Below, piece after piece: positions 1 to 15,968 of a stretch of 64,000 bases of DNA; the first letter of the stretch is position 1; each line of letters begins with the position of its first letter. The stretch comes from Blastocystis sp. Blastoise (Eukaryota > Sar > Bigyra > Opalinata > Blastocystidae). The notes under the pieces are model-generated. The model did not search any database, had not been told where the DNA came from, and saw only the letters and a list, made by a program, of their open reading frames with translations. The stretch covers positions 2,306,501-2,370,500 of the forward strand of contig JBBPEB010000014.1 of NCBI GenBank assembly GCA_039096225.1. The letters are read 5' to 3'. The position numbers and the translations under genes were made by a program.

Positions 1-2545
<2,545 letters not shown>

Positions 2546-2768
2546 ATCTCTATATTTATATTTTTTTTTCTCTATATTATTATTTTAATTCTTTTTTATT
2601 AATTTCATTAATTATCCCTATCTCATTAACTTTATATTTTTCTCTATTTATTCTCTTTTCATTTTTCCCTCCTATATTTAGCATCGTTTTCTCTTATACA
2701 TATATTTTTTTTCATACTTATTTTCGTATTATTATATATCCCTTTATATTACTTTTCCTCTATATTAT

Positions 2769-2836
2769 CCTTAAGCTTAAATTGGTAAGTTTCAATCAAT
2801 TTATGATTGAAAACAGGTTCAATTCCTGTCTTAAGG
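2769..2836 (+). ncRNA. tRNA-like cloverleaf RNA, copy A
   Basis: 68 nt fold into a full cloverleaf. The acceptor stem is CCTTAAG with CTTAAGG (7 bp). The D-like stem is CTTA with TAAG around a 6-nt loop containing GG. The anticodon-like stem is an 8-bp TTTCAATC with GATTGAAA around the 7-nt loop AATTTAT. The T stem is ACAGG with CCTGT around TTCAATT. GGTTCAATTCC matches the pol III B box, and a T run follows at about 2852. It is not a standard tRNA: the 8-9 and 26 spacers and the variable loop are missing, and the anticodon loop lacks T33. Copy B at 60921-60988 has the same length, with base-pair-preserving changes in all four stems. Confidence 0.7.
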
Positions 2837-4680
2837 TCGTTTATATAACTATTTTATGTATATATAGGTTTTAATATTCATATTGTATAAGATTTTCAAA
2901 AAATATATATTCAGAGAGGTGAAGATCAATTATGTTAATTACTATTTTTTTCTTTATATGTGTATTTATTTAATCATTAAATGTATTAGTTGTATATAGA
3001 TGATTCATAGAAACATTCAAAACAGTTTATTCAATACAAAAATATTCCAACAATTATCAATTACTTAATTAAGTGTATTGTCGAACACAGAATCTTCTCA
3101 AAAGATTGTTCAGGAGATTTTATAATGTTTATACGTAAAATATTAGTTTAGTTCCAAAAAATAATTCTCATTTTCAAAAATAGATTATCAAAAGATTCTG
3201 TGCAATTTTTTTTTCATATGATCAGTGTATCCTTGTACAGTAGAAAAAAATCATTTAAATACATTTTTGACTTGATAAACAATAAATTAAGAATTTATTC
3301 TTGTTAAAAAACAAAATATTTTGAAAATAATACTAAAATCATACAGATGACTAATGAAACTATTCATTCATTTACTCTTAACATGATTTAAGACAAGTCA
3401 TAAAAATGGAGATTCTTTATATTTTATAATTTTTGATTAATTGATATCACTGTCATGTTTAAACTTCATTTAGACACTAAATATGCAATATGAGACGTTT
3501 CTGTTATTATTGAAAATAAAATATATATTTGAAATAATTTTAGTTTCACTAAAAATCACTGAAGATGATTAAACACGGTAAGTAGACAATGAATAAATCA
3601 TGAATATAACGATTAATGAGATTAAACATTTTTTTGATAAAAAAGTGATTTTTGCATTTGTTTTATAGTAAACTATCAACACGATTCTGACTTTTCAATT
3701 AAAAATATACAAAATATTATTTTTGCTTATTCATATGCATATTTGATAGCTATGAGTCCTTAGTTGATAGAAAAAGTTGTTCTTGAGTAATTATAAAATA
3801 ATAATTTGATTTGTTTTTGATATTATTGTAACAATAAACATTATTTTAACTGGAAAACACTCACTCTATACGTTTTGAGTTTATGAAGAGGTTTTAAAAG
3901 ACTTTTACTTGATTACAATTGTTGACTTAATTGACTTTAAAATGTTTTTTGTTTCTTTTCAGTCATATTATGATATTAAAATAATTGAAAATCTACACAA
4001 ATAGATTAAAAAGTTGATATTTCATAACAATTTTGACTCTAGACCTTTTTTATCATCTTTCTCTTTATTTAATCATTTTATTGAAAGTATGTGACTCAAA
4101 TTAATACTCTAAATGAAGATTCAGACAATCATTCTGAATTATATGAATCACTTTTGTTTTGGGATTAGAAGTCTCAGGGTCTTCTCTATAAGTCTGTATT
4201 ATAGCCTAGGTTTATTTAAAAAATAAGTTATACTTACAAAGTGATACTAAGAATAATTTTGATAATTAACTATAAAAATGACTCTTCTGTCGTCTAAACT
4301 AATTATAAAACATTATAATGATAAATAAATATATAATTCTTTAAAATAAAACATTTTTTATAGTATTAATAATAATTAGGATAAATTGAAAATAACAATA
4401 ACAATATCCATTTTCCTCATAGAAATAAAATTTCTCTTTCTCTTTTATTCTTAACCATTCATTTTATTTATGATGAAGATTCTCTATATTTAGTAGATAT
4501 GAGATTATTCATGTTTATTTTCATTATTTCAGCTATATCTTCTAAATTCCTATTACACCCTTTTATAACAAAACAAAATCCTACATGACTTATCACATAT
4601 TTATTTTATTATATCTTATATCATTATAATGATGTATTATTAAATTATTACTTTATTTCATATCATATGATACTATTATG
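2837..4680. other. AT-rich intergenic region
   Basis: No open frame with coding character and no clear splice-site series. An 11-bp inverted pair, CACAGAATCTT (about 3087) and AAGATTCTGTG (about 3192), is present. Nothing else is recognised. Confidence 0.6.
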
Positions 4681-5400
4681 ATGGTAGGTGTTTGCTGTTT
4701 CTTTATATTTTATTTTTTCTACTCTATTCATTCATTTTCTATAGTAGCTGTCTCTGCTTCTTGCTGTGGCTATTCCTGGTCTCCTTAAGTGTTCTGCTCC
4801 TTCTTGTGTGTGGTTATGGTTCTCTTATAGGTATATATATATATATTTCTTTTTCTAATTATTTTTATAGTTATGCTGCTTGGGTCTAGAATGAAGGGAA
4901 TCAACATGAATAAAAGGTACATATATATCTATATTATCTATTACATATTATATAACTAACCCCACTTTATATTTATATAGGAGTAATGTATATATTTATA
5001 TTTTATTATTCTATATTATTTTATTATATCATATATTATTATATTCTACAACTCACTCTATCTTTATATAGGTTTCCATAAGTTCTGTTGCTGTCGTTGT
5101 TGGCCAATTGGAGAATGGTTTATAAAAAGTATATATATATATTTAATTATATTGTTTTATTCATTATACTATTTATCATATATCTTTTATAGGATGGTTC
5201 TTTGTCTTTGATTCCTTGCCTGTCTTGTAATGATTAGAAAAGGTATATATTTTTTATTTTATTATTATTTTAAAATGTTATATATATATTATTATTAGTA
5301 ATACTTAACTAATATCATCTCTTTATATAGGTTGGTTAGGCTTAAATGCAAATTAAAGACTGAAACTGTCCTGGTTGAAATATTATAAATTAAATATTAT
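4678..5400 (+). ncRNA. Short-exon spliced locus, possibly encoding a tiny peptide
   Basis: GC-richer blocks of about 50-90 nt alternate with AT-only stretches that begin GTATAT or GTACAT and end TATAG, the same splice signature as the coding genes. Clear blocks are 5072-5128, 5193-5242 and 5331 onward. These later blocks do not hold a shared frame. The first blocks (4678-4890) can be spliced into a reading frame of about 35 codons, starting MMLSLLLAVAIPG and ending AAWV, which would look like a secreted peptide, but the acceptor choice is uncertain. It may be a spliced non-coding RNA, a small-peptide gene with a long 3' UTR, or a decayed gene. Transcript data would decide. Confidence 0.4.
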
Positions 5401-5683
5401 ATATATTTTATTATATTATTTATTATATGTTTTATTATCTTTTTTTTATATATTTATTATTATTGTTTTCTATTATTTGTTTTTATGATTATTTGATAAT
5501 ATTTAATTTGTTTGTTTTGTTATATCGTTTATTATTACACCACAAAAAGAATAAAAAAAGCCAATAAATGAAAAAATAGAGAATATTTAAAACCATTTTT
5601 ATTCGCCAATTATTGTTTTAAGGTGCGTCATACTTTTGCACTGCTTTTCGATTTTATAAAATCACTGAAACTCTGACAAAAAA

Positions 5684-5890
5684 TTTCACTGCTCACCACT
5701 GGGGAAACCAAAGCAAAAAAGTCGTTGGACCTTTTGTCAGCTACCCTTTAAAATTTTTTCACTGCTCCACCACTGGGGAAACCAAACAGAAAAATCAAAT
5801 AACCTTTTGTCAGCTACATATTTAAAAATTTTCACTGCTCACCACTGGGGAAACCAAAACAAAAAAGTCGTTGGACCTTTTGACAGAAAC
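5684..5890. repeat. Three tandem copies of a 73-bp unit
   Basis: Units start near 5684, 5758 and 5830, each with TTTCACTGCTC(C)ACCACTGGGG followed by AAACCAAA, a GTCGTTGGACC-like block and CTTTTGTCAGCTAC. Units 1 and 3 are nearly identical and unit 2 has diverged in the middle. The array is much richer in GC than its surroundings and lies about 200 bp beyond the 3' end of the TLDc gene at 6102. No counterpart lies beside the paralogous gene at 41.7 kb. Function unknown. Confidence 0.9.
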
Positions 5891-6101
5891 CTGAAAAAAT
5901 GTCCATAGTGTTGTTATTCTTGAAATTATTATATACTTATTAATATTAAAAAACTTTTAATTGTATGAATATTGTTAGAAAATAATTAGCAAAACTACTT
6001 TTTATATTTTATTAAAAATAATATATACATTGACAAAAAAAATTTCTCAAGAAAGAAAAGAATATATATAAAAAAGAGAAATCATAAATTATTATAATAA
6101 T

Positions 6102-7643
6102 TTAAACTCTTCCCCATACTTCATAATCTTCTACTGTAAACATATTAGCAGAATTTGCATCATCAGTATTTACAAATAATGATGATTTTTGAGGAGTATT
6201 CACTTCAGAATAAGAATGTGCATAACAATAAAAATTAGTATTACTATGACATTGATCAGATATATGGATACCATGACCATATCCAAATACTGGACCATAA
6301 GAAGAACTACAACCTATACCAAAACTACTATCAATAATTGCATAATCATATTTAGTAGGAGGAATACCATGTTCATTACTTAATGTAAACAAAAATTCTT
6401 TAGAATAAGATTTCCAACCTATATAAATTATACTGAATAATTATATACAATAACTAAACATGCAATTACTTGTTCTAGATTCCCAACTTTGATCAGTATA
6501 TCCTCCAAATATATTAATATGATTATTATGGCCTATATGCTTAATTATAGTTACTGTTTCTCCTTTATTGTTACAATATTTATGAAATTCACTTGCTTTC
6601 CAATCATGCTCACTTGCTCTAAATAATAATTTCCATTTCTTTTCTTTACCAAGCCAATTCACTAAAGGTATTTCCATTGAATAATTCATTATTATTTTTG
6701 TGCCCACAAAATATTGAGGAATCATCATTGCTTCTTTAACCTTTTCTTTTCCTTTATCACCAAATAAATTATACATTTCATTTTCTAATAATTCTCTATT
6801 TATATTCTTTGTTTCTTCGTCAGATATATAAATACAATTATATTGAATATAATCATGAATTTGATTAATATATGTATAATTAATCTTCATATACATTTCA
6901 TTATTCTCTTCATCATAATCTACATATCCATAGCAATATTCATTAACAATCTTATTCCATAATCCATTCTCCTTCCAATAATCTCTTAATATATCATCTT
7001 TCTGATCATTTATATAAAGAATAACATTATCACCTTCTTTATATGGTTTCACACCAAGATCTCTTTTATAATAAACCTTCATTAATTCTTCAGGAATAGG
7101 TAATTCACAATATTCAAATAAATCTAATAAATTCATTTGATCTCTTACTTTCAATTTATCAATATTTATTTTCTTATTCATTAAAGAATCAATTAATAAA
7201 GGAGCTACTGTTTCATCACCATGATAATCTAAATAAATGTCATCATCATTAGTTCTTTGATTTTCTTGAGAATTTTCATAAAGAAGACTACCTACTAAAC
7301 TATTTGTTATTCTTTTAGGAAGAGAATAAACTGGTCCTGCATTCGTAAATCGAATATAATCAATTCCATCATCATTATTATTCATAGTAGCATCATATTC
7401 ATTCAGAAAAGAAGATTCTTGGATAATTATTTGTGGATCATCACCATTTTTATCATTCATTGCTTCACAATATCTTATGGATTGTTTTACTAATTCATTT
7501 ATAGATTCACCTGAATGAATACAAAAACTTATTGACTTACTTAAAATACCAATCAAATCACTAATCAGTCTTTCAAAATGAATTACATCCTTCTGAATAT
7601 CACCTATCTTATCAGCATCAAATTTTACCTTCTCTTTCACCAT
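6102..7643 (-). CDS. BTB/T1-like plus TLDc domain protein (left copy)
   Basis: Two exons (7643-6470 and 6418-6102) join in phase 1 to give 496 residues. The N-terminal region begins MVKEKVKFDADKIGD. Residues around 100-190 resemble a BTB/T1 tetramerisation fold, with FTNAGPVYSLPKRI, then YLDYHGDETVAPLLIDSLM and a LLDLFEYCELPIP end. The C-terminal third is a TLDc domain: WKLLFRASEHDWKASEFHKY, a CNNKGETVTIIK strand, NIFGGYTDQSW, then KEFLFTLSNEHGIPPTKY and a final VEDYEVWGR. The intron falls inside the TLDc GYT-SW-KSYSKEF segment, exactly as in the paralogue at 40119-41656. TLDc proteins are linked to oxidative-stress resistance and V-ATPase regulation in other eukaryotes; a role here is not shown. 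A TAG just before the ATG could be an acceptor, so an upstream 5' UTR exon is possible. Confidence 0.88.
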
Positions 7644-8720
7644 TCCTAACAATAAAAGGAATAAAAGAAAAATGAAAGCCTTTTTGAATTAAAATTATGA
7701 AACTTTATTCTTTTATAGCCAAAAATTTGATAATAATCGCAAACAATTATAAAAGAACATATCTTTCATAAATTCACGATTATGTTTGATTTAATGACTT
7801 GAATTCAAAAACTAATCATGATTTTTATTTAATTAACATTCATTCTTTTCATTTCCTTATTATTCAATGAATTTGAATTTATAGTAAGAATTACTTTATT
7901 TTATTACTTATAAATTGTTATGATTTACAAGAATAGCATTAAAATAAATCAAAATAAACACTTATTATCATTCTTCATTCCATTAGTTGTGGTAATAAGT
8001 CTATTCTATATTGATTACTAATCACGATACTATGAGTGTTATTGATTCATATAGATGACTTCTGAATTCCTTTCTTTTATTTACATTTTGGTTTTTCATC
8101 TTCTTTATAAAATCTGTTTGATCATCAATTTATATTCAGTATTACTCAAATAATTTTAATTCACATGAATCACTTATCTAGGTTATGATAATGATGCTTT
8201 TTGATAATTATTCCAATTGATTCCTATATTTGTGTTTTTATATATTTAATATATATAAATTATGTTTATAATGAATTTCTCTATTCATTAAATATGACTT
8301 TATTTCCTGCAATGTTAATGTCCTTCACATTATTCGAAAATTCATTATCTTCTCTTTTCTTTTTTTAAAAGTAATGAATCATGATATATGGTATACTGTT
8401 AGAATTATTATATGAATAAGTATATTATCTCTTTCAAAACAGTTACTATAATCTATTTTTTAGTGTACCATTCAAAAGTACATAATAAACAAAATAAAAC
8501 CATGAATTCATAACAAATAATAATAAGACATTATATTAAAAATAAAAAAATATTAAAAAAACTAACATATATAATTAATAATGGCTACTATTCCATTATT
8601 GTCAAATCAAATAATACATTTAGATATATATAATTAATTGAAATTTAAATTGATATTTTTTAAAAATAATAAAATAAATATATACTACAAATAGCAACAT
8701 AAAAAAACATATAAAAAAAT
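7644..8720. other. AT-rich intergenic region
   Basis: Gap between two minus-strand genes. No coding signal, RNA structure or repeat longer than short AT runs was seen. Confidence 0.6.
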
Positions 8721-11700
8721 TTAATATATTTTTTTGAGTTTATACTTTACTTGATTTTCCTGAATAAATGAAGAATTTTTTAATTGTTGCTCATATATAT
8801 TTATTAATTCATCTGAAATATCATTACGGTTATAAATGATAAACTCCCTCAATTTTGGGATTTTTCCAGTAGTTATAAAGTCGATCAATTTTGATAGGCT
8901 TTCCTTATAATGAATATTTATTTTAAAACTTTTTAAATATTTAGTTTTATTTTCATTTATGCAATCAAATAATGTCTCTATCTCATATTTATTCATCACT
9001 TTATCTATATATATATATATAAATATAAATATGCTACTACAATAGTTATACTTTGAGAACCAACTAATGTATCTATAAATGAATTCTTATCATATTTACA
9101 TCGAAGAATAGAAGTATTAGAATCATAAATATATTTAGTATAATTAATATCTATAGAATCATAAAATTAATGAATATGATAATATTATTTATATTAACTT
9201 ACCAATTAATTGAATACTAGTTGATAATGGAAAGTTATTATGATTAATATACGTACATATCGTTTGAAAAAAATCTTTCAGCCAATCTTTATTCAAGTTA
9301 CCTATGAATATATATAATATTTAACAAAAACAATTATTATATAATAAAAATATTAAACAAAAAGATTCAGATGTATAATATATTATTATTACTATTAATA
9401 TATACAAATATCGATAGATTTCAATTTAGGGAAATTATCTTTAGTATATAGTTCACAAAAGTTTTCATCTGGTATATCATTAATGTCTAGAATAATATTT
9501 ATTAAGAAATAAATAGATATAGTATATTGTATAATTAAAACATATACATACTTAAATATAATTCAGTTATATTATGAAAACAACCTTTGAGAATTAATCG
9601 ATTTATAGCAGTCATATAGAAACCTAATAAAAATAATAAATTCAATTAATTAATTATTAGTATAAAAATTATATATATATATAATATACCTTTTATTCTA
9701 ACAATAGAAGCCTTTGAAATTATTTTGTCCAATATATTCTCGAATACAGGTAAATATTCAGAGGTTAAGAATACGCTAATAGAATTTACTATATATAAAT
9801 ATATTATAATATATATTAAAATATACAATCAATGGTTAATTCATGAAGAGAATTAATTTTATTATTGTTAAAGATATTTGATATCCATTCTAAAGATTCT
9901 AAATTCATCATTCCATTAACTATATATATTATATAAAGTATAGTAATAATAATATATAAATAAAGAGTATACATGTAACACTTAAAAAGTTCAAATGTTG
10001 TAATATATTACTCTTTAAAAAGTTTTCTAAAGATTTTTTTGTATCTTCATTTATATAGTCTATAAATAAGTATATATATATATATATATATATATTAAAT
10101 GAATACATCCGAATGTAATACGTAAACGATCAATATTTTGATAATCATTCTCAAAATTATCTAATTTTTTGGTATTTATAAAATCAGAACTATCAACTTT
10201 ATAGTATATGAATATATTTAATATATAACATATAAAAAAAAATATTAAATATAAATAATAAACATTTATACTATCAAGTTTAGAAATAGAAATAAGATTC
10301 TTCTTAAGTAATGTCTTTAAATGTGGTAAAGAATAGATAAACGTATCTATATAAAAAAAGAAGAATTATATAGAGAATGTGATATTATTAACTACATATA
10401 TACTATATAACTGTGTAGAAACTTCATCAATACGAATTGATTGAGTATAAACTAGATTATCCAAGAGATTAACTATTTCCTCCTTATCGTTGATACCAGG
10501 TCTATTTAATTTAATAGTATCAATTATAGACATTAAATCCATAGGAAACAAAAGCATAAAATTGTCAGTAGCTAGAATAAAATGAATATATAATTAATTA
10601 ATATATAAATATACTTATTTCACAATCGTAATTGATAATATGTAATTTTGGGAAACATTCTTTCTTTAACTTAGATAATAAAAATGATCCTATAATTATA
10701 TTTACAATTATATTATATTACATTATATTATTCATATATTTACGATTATCATAGATGAGTTCAGTAACATTTGGAAATACATGAGTTGCCATTATTTTAT
10801 TAAATCGATTATAATCAATTTTATCAGCTAATATTCTAACTATATTAAATAATAATATAGAGTAATAGTATTGTAATAATAACTAGACACAAATACTCCA
10901 CGTTAAACTTAATGTAGTTAAAGAATCAAAATTACCCACTTCTAATGATTTTATAATAATCATAGCGTCATTTTCAGAATATGAATAAACTAATGTTTAA
11001 TATTATATTTATAATGTATTTATTTACATCCATTAAACTCGATTTCTGAAAGAGATAAATAAGAACAAAGTTGTAATAATTGAGACATACCCAATTTTGA
11101 AGATATTTCATCAATACTAATTAGTATATATATATAGAAGAATAAATTAATGATATCAAAAAATATATTTATGAACATACTACATTTTTTTATGCTTTTT
11201 ATGATCTATATATATAAGAATTATTAATGAAAATATTTTATTCTATATATATATGTACTATCAAATGTAATTCTAGCCATATCTTTAAATTTATTATAAC
11301 AAGCCATGTCACTATTTTTAACTTTTGAATAATCATTTGTGTATATAGCTTCAGTAATAGTATTTCTATCCAATTTGGGTAATTGACTATTTTTTTTTCT
11401 TTTACTACCAGAAACAATCAAATCATTAGAATAATATATAGGATTGGTATCTAAAGAAGAAATATTATTATATTTATTCATTTCAGATTCTGTGTAATAA
11501 TCATATTCTTCAGGTTTATTTGTTTTAGAATCATCACTATAGGATTGACGAGCAGATTTTATTTTATATTCATCACTTCTTTGATTCAATAATAATCCAT
11601 TTTTTGTTTGTTTTGTTGTTACTATTATTATTAATAATAGTCATTATATGATATATATATATATATATATATATATACCATATATTATTAATTCTTCTAA

Positions 11701-11788
11701 TGAAGGGAATATATCTTGAATACATGATGGACATATATATTCTAATGGAATATTTGATGCATAATCATCTATATTATTATTATTTATA

Positions 11789-11819
<31 letters not shown>

Positions 11820-12445
11820 CATTCAATTCTAATATTAGTAATATTTATCATCTTAAAAAGAAGAGAATAATAAAATAATTTATCTTTTCGTTGAGGTGTC
11901 AATAATCCTATATATATATTATTTGTAAAGAATAATATAAAACTACCTTTCATGATTATTTTTTTCTTAATTGTGTTAAATAGATCTATAGGAGTATCAT
12001 ATAACAGTCTTTTAGTTGTATCTCCTTCAAATATCTCATAATTATTTTCTTTAAAATATTCAATAAATAATTCTTTAATATGGAAGACTAAATCACTTTG
12101 AATTTCATCATCAAGTCTAGCTGAATATTCATAAAGTGTTTTATATATATCATAACTTTCTTGTAGATTTAAAGAAGAAATATCTTTATTTTCATCATTA
12201 AAAAAGGAAACCACTTTTTCCATATGAAAAGGAAGCATATCTATATAATAGCTGCCATCATCATATTTTTCAGAGTGTTGAATAATATCATGAAATAATG
12301 ATTGAGTATTCTTCTTAATAAATTCTCCAGGAATCCACAACTGCGTCTCATCTTGAAATGTAAATAAATCTATACATAAATTAATTTTTTTCATTCATAT
12401 TCAAATACATTTTTCTTCAGTTAATTCGGCTACACTTTCTGACAT
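8721..12445 (-). CDS. BTB-like plus LRR-like repeat protein (left copy)
   Basis: The gene has many exons with introns of about 40-60 nt. Exon 1 is only 37 nt (12445 down), starting MSESVAELTEEK, and joins in phase 1 to a block beginning LFTFQDETQLWI. Residues about 13-110 look like a BTB/T1 fold: FHDIIQHSEKYDDGSYYIDM, then KVVSFFNDENKDISSLNLQE and SYDIYKTLYEYS. A conserved segment YASNIPLEYICPSC follows, then a hydrophilic linker at 11224-11589. The rest, to the stop at 8721, is a series of short exons each carrying one leucine-rich unit of the FPKLKEFIIYN type. Intron positions match the paralogue at 35118-38805. I checked frames through the first introns and the last exon; middle exon limits are approximate. 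Binding partner unknown. Confidence 0.72.
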
Positions 12446-13400
12446 GGCTTTTTAAACTAAATAAATATGAGGATCACAAAATGATATAGAAAAATAACAA
12501 TATTTTATATATATAATATGTAGATTCATGGAATTTACGGTGTTAAATAAGAAAATAATATTTATTTCAATTATTTAAGAATAATAAATAAAAAATTAAT
12601 GTAGAATAAGTTTTTTCTCTCTTTTATCTCACTATTAGCTTTCTTCTAGTATTTCTTTTTTTTATAGTCACAAAAATAAATCATGATTATTCTAAAATAT
12701 ATGCTTTATAATTATAGATTTCCCATGATTTAAAACAAAAATAATCATGATTTTTAATTTTTATTTATTATTTAGTTTAGATGTTAATTCAGTTGTTAAA
12801 ATAAAAAATAGTTTTCATTAATTGAATTTATTAGGTTATATTGATTTCTCCTGATTTATTTAGAATATAATGAGGCCATAACAAGGTAATTATTGAGAAT
12901 CAGCTTCAATTATATTTATTTCCAGTTAATTTATTATTTACATTATGTTACTATAACTATAATAAATAATATCGCATTATTTTAAAATCAAATTATTCTT
13001 CTTTATTTCCATTTGGAAGAATTAACTTATAATAAACCAAGATTTTAAGCATCTAAATTGTTTAGAGAACTTAATAAAGTAGAATCAATATTTCTTTTTA
13101 TTATTCTAATATAGAAGAAGTCAAAATTATCAAAATGATATCTTCAAAATATAATTATAATAGAATCTGATTGTAATTATAATGATATAATAATTGTCAT
13201 TTAGTCTAATACTGTTATTTTTAAATAAAAGAGTTTTTTGTCTTTAAAACTATAAAAACAAGGAATAGTATGAACAATGTTTTTTTATTTATTAATATAT
13301 ATAGATTTGAGAAAAACTTAATTAATATTTATATCATAAAAAAACAATTCTTAAGCAACTAAAAAAATAAAATATAATTATATAGATAAAAAAATTTACT
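12446..13400. other. AT-rich intergenic region
   Basis: Upstream of the BTB-LRR-like gene and downstream of the giant gene. No coding signal or structured element was recognised. Confidence 0.6.
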
Positions 13401-15968
13401 TTACTCTTTGTTTTCATTTTCATCGATAGTTGAAATAGAAGAAATAGAATCATTTTTCTCTACACCTTCTTTATATGTTTTTATATCATTTTGTAAATGA
13501 GGAATAAATAGAGGAGGACTATAAGCTTTGTTGTCAAGTTCCTGTTGAATATCGAGATCCGAAGGAATAACAGTTCGACTAATACGATTTATAGGAGATA
13601 TACTATTATTTCTATTAGAACTTGTTAATAAAGTATTCTTATTTTTTTGTTTCTTTGATTTCTCTTTATGATTCATTCTTTTTGTTTTTTTATTTATTTT
13701 TTCATCATTATTTATAATATTTTCAGTATTATTCTTATTACTTTCAATAATAGTTTCATTATTAGTATGAGAATGAGACAAAGAAATAGGATAGATTAAT
13801 GGATTAGGAGAGGATAATGGGTTTTGAGATGAATATCCTGAAGAAGAAATAGAAGAAGTTCGATGTCCAGAATAATAGCCAAAAGAAGAATTTCGATGAG
13901 AAGGAGAGACAAGAGAAGGAGAACCATTTGAATTATATCTATTTGATGAATTATTCCATAAAGGAAGAGGAGATTGACTGAAATCTAATCGATAATTATT
14001 ATTTGTATATATAGGTATATGAGATAATGTATTATTAGAAGAAATAGGAATTTGATTTGATATATTGATTGATGAATCATTCAATAGTTTAGCTTGATCT
14101 ATAGTAGATAGTATAGGTATAGGTATATTTGAATTATTAAGAATAGGTGAATGACCATTAGTATAAGAATGAATACCTGATCGAGTAGGAGATATAGTTG
14201 AATTAGATATAGGATGAGGAGATGTAGAAGAATTATTATGATTATAATTTAATATGATTTGAGGAGGAGTAGTTAGATTATTATTATTATTTTCTTGATT
14301 TATAGATTGATTATTAATAGAAGATTGAGGAAGAATAATCATAGATTTCACACGATTTGAATTATTATTATTATTTTTATTCTTATTCATTTGATTCATT
14401 TTTGATGCATTTAGAGCATCTATATTAAGAGATCTTCTTGTTAATAATGATTTACGATCTATTATTATAGTATCTGGTAATTCATTATTTTCTTCACAAT
14501 TCTTATTTATAGTTGATGAATCGACTGGATCATGAGGAGATTTAGAATTATTATTATTATTATTATTATTATTTATAATCTTTGAATCTTCTTCTATTGG
14601 ACTTTTAGATCCTTTTTTAACTTTACGAATAATAATTTTCTTTACTTTCTTCTTATTCTTATTATCTTCATTTAAATTATTATTATTATCATCTTTTATA
14701 TCTTCAATAGTTTCAGAAACAGGAGAATTACTATTTTTCTTAACAATCTTCTTTACTATACGTTTCTTAATAATCTTCTTTACTTTACGTTTAGGTTTCT
14801 CTTCTGTTGATTCTATAGGTGTATTGGATTCATTATTATTCTCATTATTTTCTTTATGAATAATATCAACAATATTGTCATCATTATTAATAATAATATT
14901 ATTTTTCTTTGATTTATAAGAATCTAAACTACTATGTTTTGATGAAGAATTAGAATTAGAATTTGATTTTGAATTTGATATAGAAACACTTGAATTCATG
15001 GATTGATGTTTAGAATCTACTATAGGTTCATGAGATATATTTAATATAGACATAGAAGCTCTAGAAGGATGATTCTGTTTTGGTGAAGATAGTATATTCA
15101 TAGAAGATCTCATATTTCTTATTGTAGAAGGATCTATAGTTTTTGATAAAAATTCTCTTCTAGAATTTAAACTAAAAGTATTCTTTGAATTATTGTCTTG
15201 AATATCATCATTATTATAATTATTATTCTTTCTTTGATTCATATTCAATAGAGTTCCTCCACGTAAGAAATTAGGATTTCCTACAACAGAATCTGCTGTG
15301 ATTATCATCTTTTTATTATTATTATTAGAAAATGAATTATTATGACTATTATTACGACTATTATAAAGATGAGAACTATCTCCACTTCCATCAATATCTA
15401 ATCCCATAGATAAATCTTCAGTATCATTACTATATAAATGATATCGATCTCTATCTTGATCTCTAGAATTGAATTTATGATCAAAACTATTACTATTCTT
15501 ATGATGATATTGTGAATAGGATAAATATAAAGATGGTCTATGAATAGAATCTTGATCATAAGTACTACAAGTACTACTCGTACGATGGAAATTATTCATT
15601 GAATAAGATCGAGTTATATTTGCATTATAATATTCATTAAATGATATTGTATGAATACTATGACTAAATAATGAATGTTCTAAATTCATATTCATAGTTG
15701 CTTGTAATAAAGGTAATAAACGTTCTTTATCATTATTATCTGTTGATTTTAAAATAGGAGATGTAGATCCTATTGTTGATGAAGGAATACTATGAGAATC
15801 AACATTATTTATATCTATTCCTTCAGGTATATTCATATCTGTATTACTATTAATAGAAGAAGAACGTTCATTATGAATAGAAGAAGAATCACTTGAAGGA
15901 AATTGTAAGGATATATATCCAGGAGAACTAAATGAACGAGTTAAAGATTGAGGTTGTAATTGTAATTG
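13401..15968 (-). other. Last exon of the giant gene: Ser/Asn/Lys-rich cytoplasmic tail
   Basis: About 855 residues in one exon, low in hydrophobic residues. Two related basic blocks lie at about 14745-14800 (KRKVKKIIKKRIVKKIVKK) and 14590-14650 (KKKVKKIIIRKVKKGSK), each followed by Ser-Pro. Many S-P and R-x-S sites suggest phosphorylation (inference). Asn runs are encoded almost only by AAT. The acceptor could be at 15969 (TTACAG) or 21 nt upstream (TATAG); both keep the frame. Confidence 0.75.

Noticed and set aside
2769-2836. Calling the cloverleaf a standard tRNA-Lys (TTT in the loop)
   Set aside because: Position 33 would be A, there is no variable loop and the anticodon-like stem is 8 bp; the geometry is not that of a normal tRNA.
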